A model generated the notes under the pieces. It made no database searches. It saw only the letters and a program-made list of their open reading frames with translations, and was not told the origin of the DNA. 46,604 bases of DNA, taken from positions 1 through 46,604 of the forward strand of contig JAFYAC010000102.1 of assembly GCA_017540905.1 (NCBI GenBank). The letters run 5' to 3'. Shown here one piece after another: positions 1 through 6,816 of the stretch. The translations under genes were made by a program, and so were the position numbers. Source of the DNA: Kiritimatiellia bacterium (GTDB taxonomy: Bacteria > Verrucomicrobiota > Kiritimatiellia > CAIQIC01 > Lenti-01). Position 1 is the stretch's first letter. The number at the start of each line of letters is the position of its first letter.

Positions 1-2
1 AC

Positions 3-100
3 ACGGCCGCGACGGAGCGCGGCCCTCCCGGAGCCAGATTCCATGCGCTGCCATTCCGGTAGATGTTCCAAGTGGGAGGGCCGTGCTCCGTCACGGCCGT
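3..100. repeat. Inverted repeat at left edge, 27-bp arms
   Basis: The arms at 3-29 and 74-100 are reverse complements with two mismatches (core acggccgtgacggagc against gctccgtcacggccgt). They are separated by 44 bp. This is typical of an interspersed palindromic repeat rather than a gene. The rest of 101-310 is pyrimidine-rich and shows no convincing coding sequence; the open frames there are GC-driven. Confidence 0.6.
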
Positions 101-310
101 AGTGGAAGCATGATGCATGGAAAGTGGCATTTTCTTCTGCGGAACGGCTGTACTATTTCTTAAACCGCTCTACCCCTCCCTTCCCCTCCCAAGGCACCCC
201 GGCATCGCTCGCCGTCCCCCACCCCGTTCCTCGTCCTCGTCGCGCCCCGCCCGCTCCCGCTCCGGCATCCACAGCCCCCGCACCGGCGGAGTCCCTTTCC
301 CCCGGCAACG

Positions 311-339
311 AAAAACCCGCGCATCGGCCGATGCGCGGG
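311..339 (-). terminator. Rho-independent terminator of the small basic protein gene
   Basis: Read on the minus strand, a 9-bp stem (cccgcgcat at 316-324 pairing with atgcgcggg at 331-339) with a cggccg loop is followed by a run of five T (311-315). It lies 34 bp past the stop codon at 373. Confidence 0.75.
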
Positions 340-372
340 CTTCTGTGCTTCCGCAATGCGGAGCGGGCCGGA

Positions 373-567
373 CTACTTGACGTATTCGGGGATGAGGGCC
401 GGCTTGGCGAGGAGCAGGCGGATGCGGGCATGGTCCATCTGCATGACCTTCTCCTGGGGGACGCCGAGGGCGACCAGGCGGCGGCGGTGCTCCAGCAGGC
501 GGCGGTTCTTGGCGGCGCCGGACTTGCGGGGGCGGGTGGTATCGTTGTTGCGGGCGTTGCGGGACAT
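373..567 (-). CDS. Small basic protein of unknown function (64 aa)
   Basis: I do not recognise a named family. The product has an Arg/Lys-rich N-terminal half (RPRKSGAAKNRRLLEHRRR) and a more hydrophobic C-terminal half ending in PEYVK, which suggests nucleic-acid or ribosome binding, although nothing in the sequence proves this. The start is well supported: AAGGAG lies 6 nt before the ATG. A good terminator follows the stop. The gene begins 38 bp downstream of tRNA-Glu on the same strand with no separate promoter visible, so the two are probably cotranscribed and the mRNA is released by tRNA processing. The RBS and terminator make it a real gene despite its size. Confidence 0.7.
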   Translation of the reverse strand: MSRNARNNDTTRPRKSGAAKNRRLLEHRRRLVALGVPQEKVMQMDHARIRLLLAKPALIPEYVK

Positions 568-604
568 GTCAAACTCCTTGGTTCGGTGTTCCGGCGGAAA
601 AAAC

Positions 605-679
605 TGGCGACCCCAACGGGAATCGAACCCGTGTTACCAGGATGAAAACCTGATGTCCTGACCTCTAGACGATGGGGTC
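605..679 (-). tRNA. tRNA-Glu (anticodon TTC)
   Basis: The minus strand folds as a complete cloverleaf. The acceptor stem is GACCCCA/TGGGGTC with discriminator G and an encoded CCA. The D arm contains CGTCTAGAGG, the anticodon loop is TTTTCAT with TTC at positions 644-646, and the T arm is GGGTTCGATTCCC. The features match bacterial tRNA-Glu. The gene is complete at 75 nt including CCA. It is divergent from yicC and appears to head a short unit with the 64-aa gene downstream. Confidence 0.97.
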
Positions 680-710
680 GCGAAATCTCCCAACCGGAAA
701 AATCGCGCGA

Positions 711-739
711 ACTGTACTCTCCCCGCGCCCGCTTGGCAA
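711..739 (-). promoter_or_regulatory. Promoter for tRNA-Glu
   Basis: On the minus strand, a TTGCCA -35 (734-739) and a TACAGT -10 (711-716) are separated by exactly 17 nt. The predicted start is about 25 nt before the tRNA 5' end. The same TACAGT hexamer serves the divergent yicC promoter. Confidence 0.65.
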
Positions 740-789
740 TCTTTTTTTTCGGGAACCCCACTTTCGGGGAAAGCGCCGGAACATCGCGC

Positions 790-818
790 TTTCCCTATCC
801 CCCCGATTGCGGTACAGT
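790..818 (+). promoter_or_regulatory. Probable leaderless promoter of yicC
   Basis: A TACAGT -10 (813-818, within GGTACAGT) ends exactly 7 nt before the ATG at 826. A weak TTTCCC -35 lies 17 nt upstream (790-795). No Shine-Dalgarno fits between them. The layout matches the promoters at 24611, 27723 and 40317. Confidence 0.5.
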
Positions 819-825
819 CCCCCGC

Positions 826-1722
826 ATGATGAATCTCGTGAGCATGACCGGGCGCGGGACCGGGTCCGCCGACGGGCCGATCGGGCGCGCCGAGGCGGAA
901 CTCAGCAGCGTCAACCGCAAGCAGCTGGACGTGAACCTGTCGCTGCCGCGCGAACTGGCCTTCGCCGAAGCCGACCTCGTGCGGCTGGTGCAGCGCCGCG
1001 TCGCGCGGGGCCACGTCGGCGGCGAACTGCGCGTCGCCCGCGCCGAGGGCGCCCCCGCCTGCCTGAAGGTGGACCGCGCCGCCGCCCGCGCCTACGTCGA
1101 AACGCTCCGCGCGGAAGCCCGCGAGCTGGGCCTGCGCGACGACCTCGGCGCGTCGCTGCTGGCGGAGTGGCCGCAGGTGGTGTCCTTCGAGTCCACGGAG
1201 GCCGACCGCGCGGCGTGGTTGGCCCTCGCGTCGGAAGCGCTCACGGCGGCGCTGGATTCGCTCGACGCGATGCGCCACCGCGAAGGGGCGGCGCTAGGCG
1301 CCGACCTGCTCGCGCGCTTCGGGACGCTCCGGGCGCTCTGCGCGGAAATCGGCGAACGCGCGCCGCTGGTCCCCGCCCTCTACCGCAAGCGGCTGGAGGC
1401 GCGCTTCGCGGAAATCCTGCCCGCGGGCGCGACGGCGGACTGGTCGTCGGACGAGCGCCTGCTCAAGGAGGTCGCCATCTTCGCCGACCGCGCCGACATC
1501 ACGGAGGAGCGCGTGCGGCTCGCGAGCCATCTCGACCAGGCGGAGTCGCTGCTGGCCGCCGGCGGTACGGTCGGCCGCAAGCTCGACTTCCTGGTGCAGG
1601 AGATGGGCCGCGAGATCAACACCATCGGCTCGAAGGCCAACGACGGCGAAATCTCGCGCCGCGTCATCGATTTCAAGGCGGAGCTCGAACGCGTCCGCGA
1701 ACAGATCCAAAACCTCGAATAG
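826..1722 (+). CDS. yicC: YicC-family endoribonuclease
   Basis: The 298-residue protein has the family N-terminal signature (SMTGRG, then AELSSVNRKQLDVNL). It also has the conserved C-terminal block (KLDFLVQEMGREINTIGSKAND, described here in two parts: KLDFLVQEMGRE and INTIGSKAND) typical of the YicC domain and DUF1732. YicC proteins are cytoplasmic stress-associated RNases involved in RNA turnover. The start at 826 is chosen because an ATG-ATG pair follows a -10 hexamer at leaderless spacing; the frame is open further upstream but has no start signal. The gene is 11 bp upstream of gmk, the usual bacterial neighbour, so the two form an operon. The length is normal for the family. Confidence 0.93.
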   Translation: MMNLVSMTGRGTGSADGPIGRAEAELSSVNRKQLDVNLSLPRELAFAEADLVRLVQRRVARGHVGGELRVARAEGAPACLKVDRAAARAYVETLRAEARELGLRDDLGASLLAEWPQVVSFESTEADRAAWLALASEALTAALDSLDAMRHREGAALGADLLARFGTLRALCAEIGERAPLVPALYRKRLEARFAEILPAGATADWSSDERLLKEVAIFADRADITEERVRLASHLDQAESLLAAGGTVGRKLDFLVQEMGREINTIGSKANDGEISRRVIDFKAELERVREQIQNLE

Positions 1723-1733
1723 AACGGAGAAAC

Positions 1734-2375
1734 ATGAACACCCTGCGACCCATCTGGAAGAACCTGATTTTCCTCGTCAGCGCCCCGAGCGGCGCCGGCA
1801 AGACGACTCTCTGCGACAAGCTGCAGAAGGAGTTCAAGGACATCCACTACGCCATCACGGCCACCACGCGCCAGCCGCGCGGCGACGAAATCGACGGCAA
1901 GAGCTACTACTTCCTGACGATGGAGAAGTTCGAGGCGATGCTCGCCGAAGGCGGCTTCATCGAGCACGCCCTCGTCCACGGCAACCGCTACGGCTCGCCC
2001 AAGGCCCCCGTCGTCGCCGCGCTCGAAGAAGGCTGCGACGTGCTGATGAACGTCGACGTCCAGGGCGCCGCCGCCATCCGCGAATACATCCGCAACGCCC
2101 CCGACGGCGACCCGCTCAAGCGGCCGCTGGTGGACATCTTCGTCGTGCCGCCGTCCACCGAAGTCCTGCGCCACCGCCTCGTCGGGCGCGGCACCGACAG
2201 CCTCGACGTCATCGAGCGGCGCATCAAGCAGGCGCGCGAGGAAATCGCCCACTGGAGCGAATACAAGTACATGGTGGTCAACGACGACCTCGCCGAAGCC
2301 TACGACAACATGCGCTCCATCATCCTCGCCGAGCGCCACCGCATCGAGAACCGCCGCGAGGAATACCGTGGCTGA
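1734..2375 (+). CDS. gmk: Guanylate kinase
   Basis: This enzyme phosphorylates GMP to GDP with ATP in the cytoplasm. The 213-aa protein carries the P-loop APSGAGKT (residues 17-24), the GMP-binding segment TTRQPRGDEIDGKSYYF and the lid/base region (DVQGAAAIR, IERRIKQAREE). The length fits the family. The start is an ATG with ACGGAGAA just upstream, 11 bp after yicC. The 3' end overlaps the GTG start of coaC by 8 bp, which suggests translational coupling. The rpoZ gene often found between gmk and coaBC in other bacteria is absent here. Confidence 0.97.
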   Translation: MNTLRPIWKNLIFLVSAPSGAGKTTLCDKLQKEFKDIHYAITATTRQPRGDEIDGKSYYFLTMEKFEAMLAEGGFIEHALVHGNRYGSPKAPVVAALEEGCDVLMNVDVQGAAAIREYIRNAPDGDPLKRPLVDIFVVPPSTEVLRHRLVGRGTDSLDVIERRIKQAREEIAHWSEYKYMVVNDDLAEAYDNMRSIILAERHRIENRREEYRG

Positions 2376-2964
2376 GGCCGCCGCCAGCGCCGCCCCCGCG
2401 CCCGCCGCGCCGAAGCTCGTCCTGGGCGTCACCGGCTCCATCGCCGCCGTGAAGGCGATCGAGCTGATGCGCCTCCTGCAGCGGCGCGGCTGGGACGTGT
2501 GGCCCGTGCTGACGGCGTGCGCCGCCCAGTACGTCGCGCCGCTCGCCTTCCGCGCCCTGTGCGGGCACCCCGTGCCGTCGGGCGACTTCGCGTCGCAGCC
2601 CGCCGCCGCCCTCGCCGCCGCCCCCTACGGGCACCTCGACCTCACGGGCGGCGCCGCTGCCATGCTCGTCGCCCCGTGCACCGCCAACACCCTGGCCAAG
2701 CTCGCGGGCGGCTTCGCCGGCGACATCCTGTCCGCGGCCGCCCTCTCCCTCGAACCCGGCGTACCCCTCCTCGTCGCCCCCGCCATGAACGTCCGCATGT
2801 GGCAGCACCCCGCCACCCGCGCGAACCTCGACACCCTCCGCCGCCGCGGCGTCCACGTCATCGACCCCGACACCGGCCCCCTCGCCTGCGGCGACACCGG
2901 GCAGGGGCGGCTGGCCCCGCTGGAGACCATCGCCGAGGCGGTTTCCGCCGTTGTTGGCCTGTAG
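2368..2964 (+). CDS. coaC: Phosphopantothenoylcysteine decarboxylase (stand-alone CoaC)
   Basis: This FMN-dependent enzyme decarboxylates 4'-phosphopantothenoylcysteine in coenzyme A synthesis. The 198-aa flavoprotein has the N-terminal LGVTGSIAAVKA motif, the catalytic His in HLDLT (about residue 89), the APCTANTLAKLA loop, the PAMN substrate-clamp motif (138-141) and the flap Cys in ACGDTGQGRL (Cys174). It starts at a GTG inside the end of gmk. In most bacteria CoaC is fused to CoaB; here the two are separate genes with an 81-bp gap holding a periodic AT-rich repeat. Confidence 0.93.
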   Translation: MAEAAASAAPAPAAPKLVLGVTGSIAAVKAIELMRLLQRRGWDVWPVLTACAAQYVAPLAFRALCGHPVPSGDFASQPAAALAAAPYGHLDLTGGAAAMLVAPCTANTLAKLAGGFAGDILSAAALSLEPGVPLLVAPAMNVRMWQHPATRANLDTLRRRGVHVIDPDTGPLACGDTGQGRLAPLETIAEAVSAVVGL

Positions 2965-2978
2965 CAGCGGCAACGGTT

Positions 2979-3025
2979 TCGATTCTTTCGACAAAATCGA
3001 TTCAATCGAAAAAATCGAATTTTTT
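2979..3025. repeat. Five-copy 9-bp array (TCGA-N5) between coaC and coaB
   Basis: TCGA recurs at 2979, 2988, 2997, 3006 and 3015, exactly every 9 bp. The five bases between are A/T-rich and vary. The array ends in a run of T. It is sharply AT-rich against its GC-rich surroundings and fills the gap between the two coenzyme A genes. It could weakly terminate transcription or bind a protein; its function is unknown. Confidence 0.65.
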
Positions 3026-3045
3026 CCCTCTCCCAAGCCCCTCCC

Positions 3046-3687
3046 ATGAACTTCCTTGTCACCGCCGGTCCCACCCGCGAACCCATCGACCCGGTCCGCT
3101 TCGTCTCCAACCGTTCCACCGGGCGCATGGGCTACGCCGTCGCCGAGGCCGCGCTGGCCGCCGGACACGCCGTGCGGCTGGTATCCGGTCCCGTCGAGCT
3201 GCCGCCGCCGTCCCCCGGAATCGCCCTCGTCCGCGTCACGACCGCCGCCGACATGCTGGCGGCCGTCAAAGACAACCTCCCCTGGTGCGACTGGCTCGTC
3301 ATGGCGGCCGCCGTGGCCGACTGGCGGCCCGCCCGCTGCGCCCCCCTCAAGCTCAAGAAGAGCGACGGCCCCCCGCAGATCGCGTGGGAGCCCACCCCCG
3401 ACATCCTGCGCACCATCGCCCCCCTCAAGCGGCCCGGACAGCGCTTCTGCGGCTTCGCGGCCGAGACCGACCACCTCGCCCGCAACGCCCGGGCCAAACT
3501 GCGGGCCAAGCACCTCGACGCCATCGCGGCCAACGACGTATCCCTCCCCGACCGCGGATTCGCGTCCGCGCAAAACGCCATAACCCTTTACCTCGCCGAC
3601 GGAAAAAAATTTTCCATTCCCCTCGCGAGCAAAATCCAGTGCGCCAAAACCCTGATCGAAGCGCTGGAAAAGGTCGGCACAACCTGA
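3046..3687 (+). CDS. coaB: Phosphopantothenate-cysteine ligase (stand-alone CoaB)
   Basis: The enzyme joins 4'-phosphopantothenate to cysteine using CTP, the step before CoaC. The 213-aa protein shows the N-terminal VTAGPTREPIDPVRFVSN block with STGRMGYA, the MAAAVADWRP motif, the KLKK segment and a late GFAAET and ANDVS region. All are hallmarks of the CoaB domain of CoaBC. The CoaC domain is encoded separately upstream. No strong Shine-Dalgarno is visible; the ATG follows cccctccc. It is the last gene of the yicC-gmk-coaC-coaB unit. Confidence 0.93.
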   Translation: MNFLVTAGPTREPIDPVRFVSNRSTGRMGYAVAEAALAAGHAVRLVSGPVELPPPSPGIALVRVTTAADMLAAVKDNLPWCDWLVMAAAVADWRPARCAPLKLKKSDGPPQIAWEPTPDILRTIAPLKRPGQRFCGFAAETDHLARNARAKLRAKHLDAIAANDVSLPDRGFASAQNAITLYLADGKKFSIPLASKIQCAKTLIEALEKVGTT

Positions 3688-3722
3688 AATACAAAAAAAT
3701 CCGCTTCACCCGCGGAAAACAG

Positions 3723-3752
3723 TTGACGCTGTTGATAACTCCGCATTATTCT
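3723..3752 (+). promoter_or_regulatory. Promoter of the H1-like protein gene
   Basis: A TTGACG -35 (3723-3728) and a TATTCT -10 (3747-3752) are separated by 18 nt in a locally AT-rich stretch after coaB. The predicted mRNA has a 5' leader of about 128 nt containing a 27-codon open frame. Confidence 0.5.
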
Positions 3753-3800
3753 TGCCGCCAGCAAGATAGGAATGCGGCCGTGCCGCGTTTCGGGCCTGCG

Positions 3801-3884
3801 ATGAAAACGGAAAAACAAGTGAAGACCGATTTCGGAAATACCCTGACCGCCTTTGAGCGTCAGGCGCGGAGAGGAGGTGTTTGA
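3801..3884 (+). CDS. Possible 27-aa leader peptide upstream of the H1-like gene
   Basis: An ATG at 3801 opens a frame (MKTEKQVKTDFGN through RRGGV) that ends in TGA two bases before the ATG of the H1-like gene. The last codons overlap that gene's GAGGAGGT ribosome-binding site, so translation of the leader would run over the site. A CCTGAC/GTCAGG hairpin (3842-3864) sits just before the site. No clear Shine-Dalgarno precedes this ATG, so it may be only an untranslated leader. Confidence 0.3.
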   Translation: MKTEKQVKTDFGNTLTAFERQARRGGV

Positions 3885-3886
3885 CG

Positions 3887-4225
3887 ATGGCAACCACGAA
3901 GAAAGCTCCGGCCAAGGCCGCTCCCGCCAAGAAGGCGGCTGCGAAGCCCGCTCCGGCCAAGAAGGCCGCCCCGGCCAAGAAGGCGGTCGCGAAGCCCGCT
4001 CCCGCCAAGAAGGCCGCTCCGGCCAAGAAGGCGGCTCCCGCGAAGAAAGCGGTAGCGAAGCCCGCCCCTGCCAAGAAGGCTCCGGCGAAGGCCCCCGCGA
4101 AGAAGGCCGCTTCGGCCAAGAAGCCCGCTCCCGCCAAGAAGGCGGCTGCGAAGCCCGCCCCGGCCAAGAAGGCCGCTCCGGCGAAGAAGGCTCCTGCCAA
4201 GAAGGCCCCCGCCAAGAAGAAGTAA
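3887..4225 (+). CDS. Lys/Ala/Pro-rich histone H1-like nucleoid protein
   Basis: The 112-aa product is almost entirely made of PAKKA, AAKPAPAKKA and KAPAK repeats and ends in KKAPAKKK. This composition is that of the C-terminal tails of eukaryotic H1 and of bacterial H1-like DNA-binding proteins. It is very basic, probably disordered, and expected to bind DNA non-specifically in the cytoplasm. The ATG at 3887 is chosen because GAGGAGGT lies 8 nt upstream; a TTG at 3881 is too close to that site. It has its own promoter and a strong terminator. The repeated codons make the gene prone to length change. No globular domain is present. Confidence 0.8.
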   Translation: MATTKKAPAKAAPAKKAAAKPAPAKKAAPAKKAVAKPAPAKKAAPAKKAAPAKKAVAKPAPAKKAPAKAPAKKAASAKKPAPAKKAAAKPAPAKKAAPAKKAPAKKAPAKKK

Positions 4226-4248
4226 TCTTCTTCCCAAGGCCAAAGCCA

Positions 4249-4283
4249 AGCGGCGCTCCCCCATCGGGTGCGCCGCTTTTTTT
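4249..4283 (+). terminator. Strong rho-independent terminator
   Basis: A perfect 8-bp stem (agcggcgc at 4249-4256 with gcgccgct at 4270-4277) is followed by seven T residues (4277-4283), 24 bp past the stop of the H1-like gene. Confidence 0.9.
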
Positions 4284-4316
4284 GCACTCGGCGAAGTCGG
4301 CCAGTCCGTGCCCCGA

Positions 4317-4613
4317 ATGCTGACCAGACAAGGAATTTCCCTTGAGAGATGGGCCTGCGGCGCCAAACACGGAGGGAACGGAGGCACGGAGACACGGAGA
4401 GATTTTGGATGGAGCGTTTGTTGGAGGATACTTCGCACCCGGAAAACGCTGGACAAACGCTTGGGGGGGACGTTTTTGGAAGTGCGAAGCTCCTCCCTGC
4501 AAAATCTCCGTGTCTCCTTTCTCCGCGCGCTCCGTGTTTTGCGCCGCAGGCCTGGGAGAAAGGAGAGCGAGCGGGCTTGCCCCATGGGTGGGCGGAGCTT
4601 GTCTGGTCAGCAT
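4317..4613. repeat. 297-bp palindromic MITE-like element
   Basis: The element is palindromic over almost its full length. The terminal arms atgctgaccagacaag (4317-4332) and cttgtctggtcagcat (4598-4613) are perfect 16-bp reverse complements. Nested inner arms pair 4352-4374 with 4530-4552, 4388-4407 with 4500-4517, and 4423-4439 with 4481-4496. It contains CACGGAG-type repeats and no credible gene. A half copy lies at 39093-39262. It fills the 4.28-4.65 kb gap. Confidence 0.8.
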
Positions 4614-4647
4614 CCGGGCCAGCCCCCGTGCTCCACCGCAGATAGCG

Positions 4648-5472
4648 TCACTTGCCCCGGCGGGGACGGAGAACGAGGGTGCCGAGGAGGAGGAGCGCGA
4701 TGGTGGCGGGCTCGGGAACGGCGGGGCCTTCGGCGGAAATGTTGTCGAAATGGAGGGTTTCGGCTTGGGTGGAGCCGGCGACGAGGGCGGCGATGGAGGT
4801 GACCGCGGAGGAGTTGTCGAGGGACAATTGGCGGGTGATGGGGGAGGAATCGGAGGTGATGGACAGGTCGATGTTCATGCCGGTGGAAAAGACGGACCAG
4901 GAGATGGAGTAATCGGCGGTGACTGGGGTGTCGGGGTCGTAGATGCGGTCGATGGGTTCGTAGATGGTCTGGCCGCCGGCACCGATGGCGTACCAGAAGC
5001 CGGGATATGTGCCGGCGTCGGCTTCGGCGGTGGTGACGCCCCAGCGGAGGAGTTCGGCGTCGTTGGCGGAGTAGAGGGCGAAGCCGGAGAAGTGGGTCGT
5101 GGAGTCGTGGGTGGCGGTGACGGAGAAGGTGCCGGAGGCAAGGGCGAGGTCATCGGCGAAGGAGCGGCCGACGGCGGCTTCGCCCACGCCGGCGTTGGCG
5201 TAGATGGCGAAGCCGTCGGCGTCGAGGGAGCGGTTGGGGGTGGCGGAGGAGCCGACTTGGCGCCATTCGCCGAAGCCGGTGCCGCCGTTGTCGCCGAGGT
5301 TCCAGGTCGCCTGGGTGGCGTAGGGTTCGTTGGTGGAGGCGTCGGTGGCGGTGAAGGCGCGCGCGGTGGGAGGGAGGAGGAGTGCAAGGAGGGCGAGGAG
5401 GACGCCCGCGTTTCCGCGGGCGCGCGGGACGGCGGGGGGGATGCGGGAGGGGGTTGGATGGCGGGTGTTCAT
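4648..5472 (-). CDS. Secreted PEP-CTERM surface protein
   Basis: The 274-aa protein starts with a basic stretch and a signal peptide (GVLLALLALLLPPTARA, cut likely before FTATD). It ends with the PEP-CTERM sorting signal: VPEP, a hydrophobic helix (ATIALLLLGTLVL), then RPRRGK. Such proteins are exported and processed by an exosortase; no exosortase gene lies in this window. The body is rich in Thr/Ser/Asp and looks like a beta-sandwich, with no named domain recognised. The ATG overlaps the stop of the upstream TSP3 gene (ATGA), so translation is probably coupled and would share that gene's on/off state. It is the last gene of the minus-strand surface locus. Confidence 0.85.
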   Translation of the reverse strand: MNTRHPTPSRIPPAVPRARGNAGVLLALLALLLPPTARAFTATDASTNEPYATQATWNLGDNGGTGFGEWRQVGSSATPNRSLDADGFAIYANAGVGEAAVGRSFADDLALASGTFSVTATHDSTTHFSGFALYSANDAELLRWGVTTAEADAGTYPGFWYAIGAGGQTIYEPIDRIYDPDTPVTADYSISWSVFSTGMNIDLSITSDSSPITRQLSLDNSSAVTSIAALVAGSTQAETLHFDNISAEGPAVPEPATIALLLLGTLVLRPRRGK

Positions 5473-6290
5473 TGGATGGAGAGGCGCCAGAGGGCGGTGA
5501 GGGAGGTGGTGTCGAGGTAGAGGGTGGCGGGGGAGCCGGTGCCTTGGAGGCGGGTGTGGGTGGGGGCGGTCGCGTCTTCGAGGGAGAAGGGACAGGAGGT
5601 CCAGGCGAAGGCGCCGGTTTCGTCGAGGGCGAGGGGGGCGGTCTGGACGGTGTAGACCTTGCCGTAGGTGGTCGGGAAGGTGAGGGCGTACATGCCGCCG
5701 GGGGTGAGGGTCAGGGCGGAGGTGCCGAAGCGGTCGCTTGCCAGCCAGGGAAGGGTCCCGGCGCGGTATTCGGCGAGGTTGGTCTGGCCGTCGCCGTCGA
5801 GGTCGGCGGTGGCGTCGGCCGGGTCGGTGGGGTCGAGGCCGTTGGCGCGCTCCCAGGCGTCGGACATGCCGTCGGCGTCGGCGTCTTCGCCCGCGACGAT
5901 GCGCAGGGCCACGGCTTCGCCGGGGGCGCCGACGGGCGGGACTTCGCAGCTCTCGACCTGCCGGGTGCCGGCGGAGTCGGTGACCCAGACGGTCAGGATG
6001 TCGCCGGCATCGACGGCGTAGGGGACGTAGTTGCCGGTGTCGGACGGGTCGCTGTCGTAGGGGACCGCGAGGCGGAAGTTGATGCCGGGGGCGATGGCGC
6101 CCGCGATGGTCGTGCGGGCGACTTCCTGGGTTCCGCGCAGGAGGAAGATGTCGGCGCCGGATTTGTAGACCTGGCCGTAGCGGTCGCAGGCCTGGCCGTA
6201 GTAGAGGAGCATGGGGCGCGGGATGCCGGCGAGGGAGAGGGTGGAGGTGAGAGCGACGGCGGCGGCTAGGGCAAGAGTGACAAGTGACAA
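5469..6290 (-). CDS. Secreted TSP3-repeat protein, probably in phase-off state
   Basis: The frame encodes a hydrophobic signal peptide (LALAAAVALTSTLSLAGIP), a domain with GQACDRYGQVYKSG, and a calcium-binding thrombospondin-type-3/dockerin-like segment (about residues 133-180, DADADGMSDAWE and DLDGDGQTNLAEY). It is probably secreted with a calcium-stabilised fold. The only start in frame is a TTG at 6290 with no ribosome-binding site, inside a 7-bp repeat array. A good AAAGGA-N7-ATG start lies at 6355 but is out of frame by one base. One extra 7-bp unit would join them into a 297-aa protein. Downstream it overlaps the PEP-CTERM gene by 4 bp. The function of the N-terminal domain is unknown. 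Confidence 0.7.
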   Translation of the reverse strand: MSLVTLALAAAVALTSTLSLAGIPRPMLLYYGQACDRYGQVYKSGADIFLLRGTQEVARTTIAGAIAPGINFRLAVPYDSDPSDTGNYVPYAVDAGDILTVWVTDSAGTRQVESCEVPPVGAPGEAVALRIVAGEDADADGMSDAWERANGLDPTDPADATADLDGDGQTNLAEYRAGTLPWLASDRFGTSALTLTPGGMYALTFPTTYGKVYTVQTAPLALDETGAFAWTSCPFSLEDATAPTHTRLQGTGSPATLYLDTTSLTALWRLSIQ

Positions 6291-6299
6291 GTGACAAGT
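6276..6299. repeat. Heptamer array (AGTGACA)3 over the TSP3 gene start
   Basis: AGTGACA occurs at 6276, 6283 and 6290, followed by AGT. Read along the gene (minus strand) it is TTGTCAC, which has no stop codon in any frame. A change in copy number would therefore shift the frame without terminating translation. This is the opposite orientation to the other heptamer arrays in the locus. Confidence 0.85.
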
Positions 6300-6352
6300 T
6301 TGCGGTGCGCGGCGGCGGATGCCGCCGCGGGAAGGATGGAATGATTGGAGAG

Positions 6353-6368
6353 CATGGGGTGGTCCTTT
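6353..6368 (-). promoter_or_regulatory. Strong translation start signal, currently out of frame
   Basis: Minus-strand AAAGGA (6363-6368), a 7-nt spacer and ATG (6353-6355). Its present reading frame gives 29 codons (MLSNHSILPAAAS onward) and stops at TAG (6266-6268), just inside the TSP3 signal peptide. It is the only good start signal between the TSP3 gene and the gene upstream. Confidence 0.65.
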
Positions 6369-6383
6369 CTGAAATATTGTTTA

Positions 6384-6413
6384 CCGCATCTTGTCACTTG
6401 TCACTTTTCACTT
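6384..6413. repeat. Heptamer array with flank, first 30-bp direct repeat
   Basis: The segment CCGCATC followed by TTGTCAC, TTGTCAC, TTTTCAC and TT is repeated identically at 6817-6846. The two copies bracket the four-helix-bundle gene, whose TGA stop (6401-6403) lies inside this copy. Confidence 0.85.
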
Positions 6414-6784
6414 TGTTCGCGTCGCAGGCGCGACTCCACTGTCTTGCACGTGGAGGAGAGCATCTTGAGGAGGTCGTTGCAATCGGTGCGGAGGGGGGCG
6501 AGGCGGGCATCGGGAAAGAGGGCGGCCCGGGAGAAGAGGTCGAGCCAGTATCGGGTTTCGGAGCACTCCTTGAGGGCGATCTTGCATTTGTTGAGGAAGT
6601 CGCGGAGCGTGGGGGCGAATGCCGCTTCGGCCAGGTTGGCCCCGATGGCGGTGCCGCTGCGGAGGACTTGGTCGGCCACGGCGTATTCTTTCCGTTCCTC
6701 GCGCAATGCCTTGGCCAACGCCATGATCCGCACGGCGAAGTCCATGCTCTTTTCGCGCAACGGGCTGTCTTTCATGCCGTCCAT
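6401..6784 (-). CDS. Four-helix-bundle protein (S23/Avd-like fold)
   Basis: The 127-aa protein matches the four helix bundle family (TIGR02436 type). Visible features are MDFAVRIMALAKAL, then the signature RSGTAIGANLAEA, then LRDFLNKCKIALKECSETRYWLDL in the third helix. Family members occur in 23S rRNA intervening sequences and as Avd accessory proteins of diversity-generating retroelements, but no reverse transcriptase, template repeat or rRNA is present here, so the role is open. The ATG at 6784 has only a weak GGGAACGGA site. The gene is flanked by identical 30-bp direct repeats and sits among secreted-protein genes although it has no signal peptide, which suggests insertion as a cassette. 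Confidence 0.85.
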   Translation of the reverse strand: MDGMKDSPLREKSMDFAVRIMALAKALREERKEYAVADQVLRSGTAIGANLAEAAFAPTLRDFLNKCKIALKECSETRYWLDLFSRAALFPDARLAPLRTDCNDLLKMLSSTCKTVESRLRREQSEK

Positions 6785-6816
6785 CGGTCCGTTCCCAAGA
6801 GTTTCCTTATGACCCG

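Noticed and set aside
124-761. Overlapping open frames across the left edge
   Set aside because: They overlap tRNA-Glu and the small protein gene and have low-complexity Pro/Ala/Arg translations.
3706-4395. Minus-strand frame rich in FLAGA repeats opposite the H1-like gene
   Set aside because: It is the complement of the PAKKA coding repeats; the plus-strand gene has the promoter, ribosome-binding site and terminator.
6401-6784. Avd of a diversity-generating retroelement
   Set aside because: No reverse transcriptase, template repeat or variable repeat could be found near the four-helix-bundle gene.
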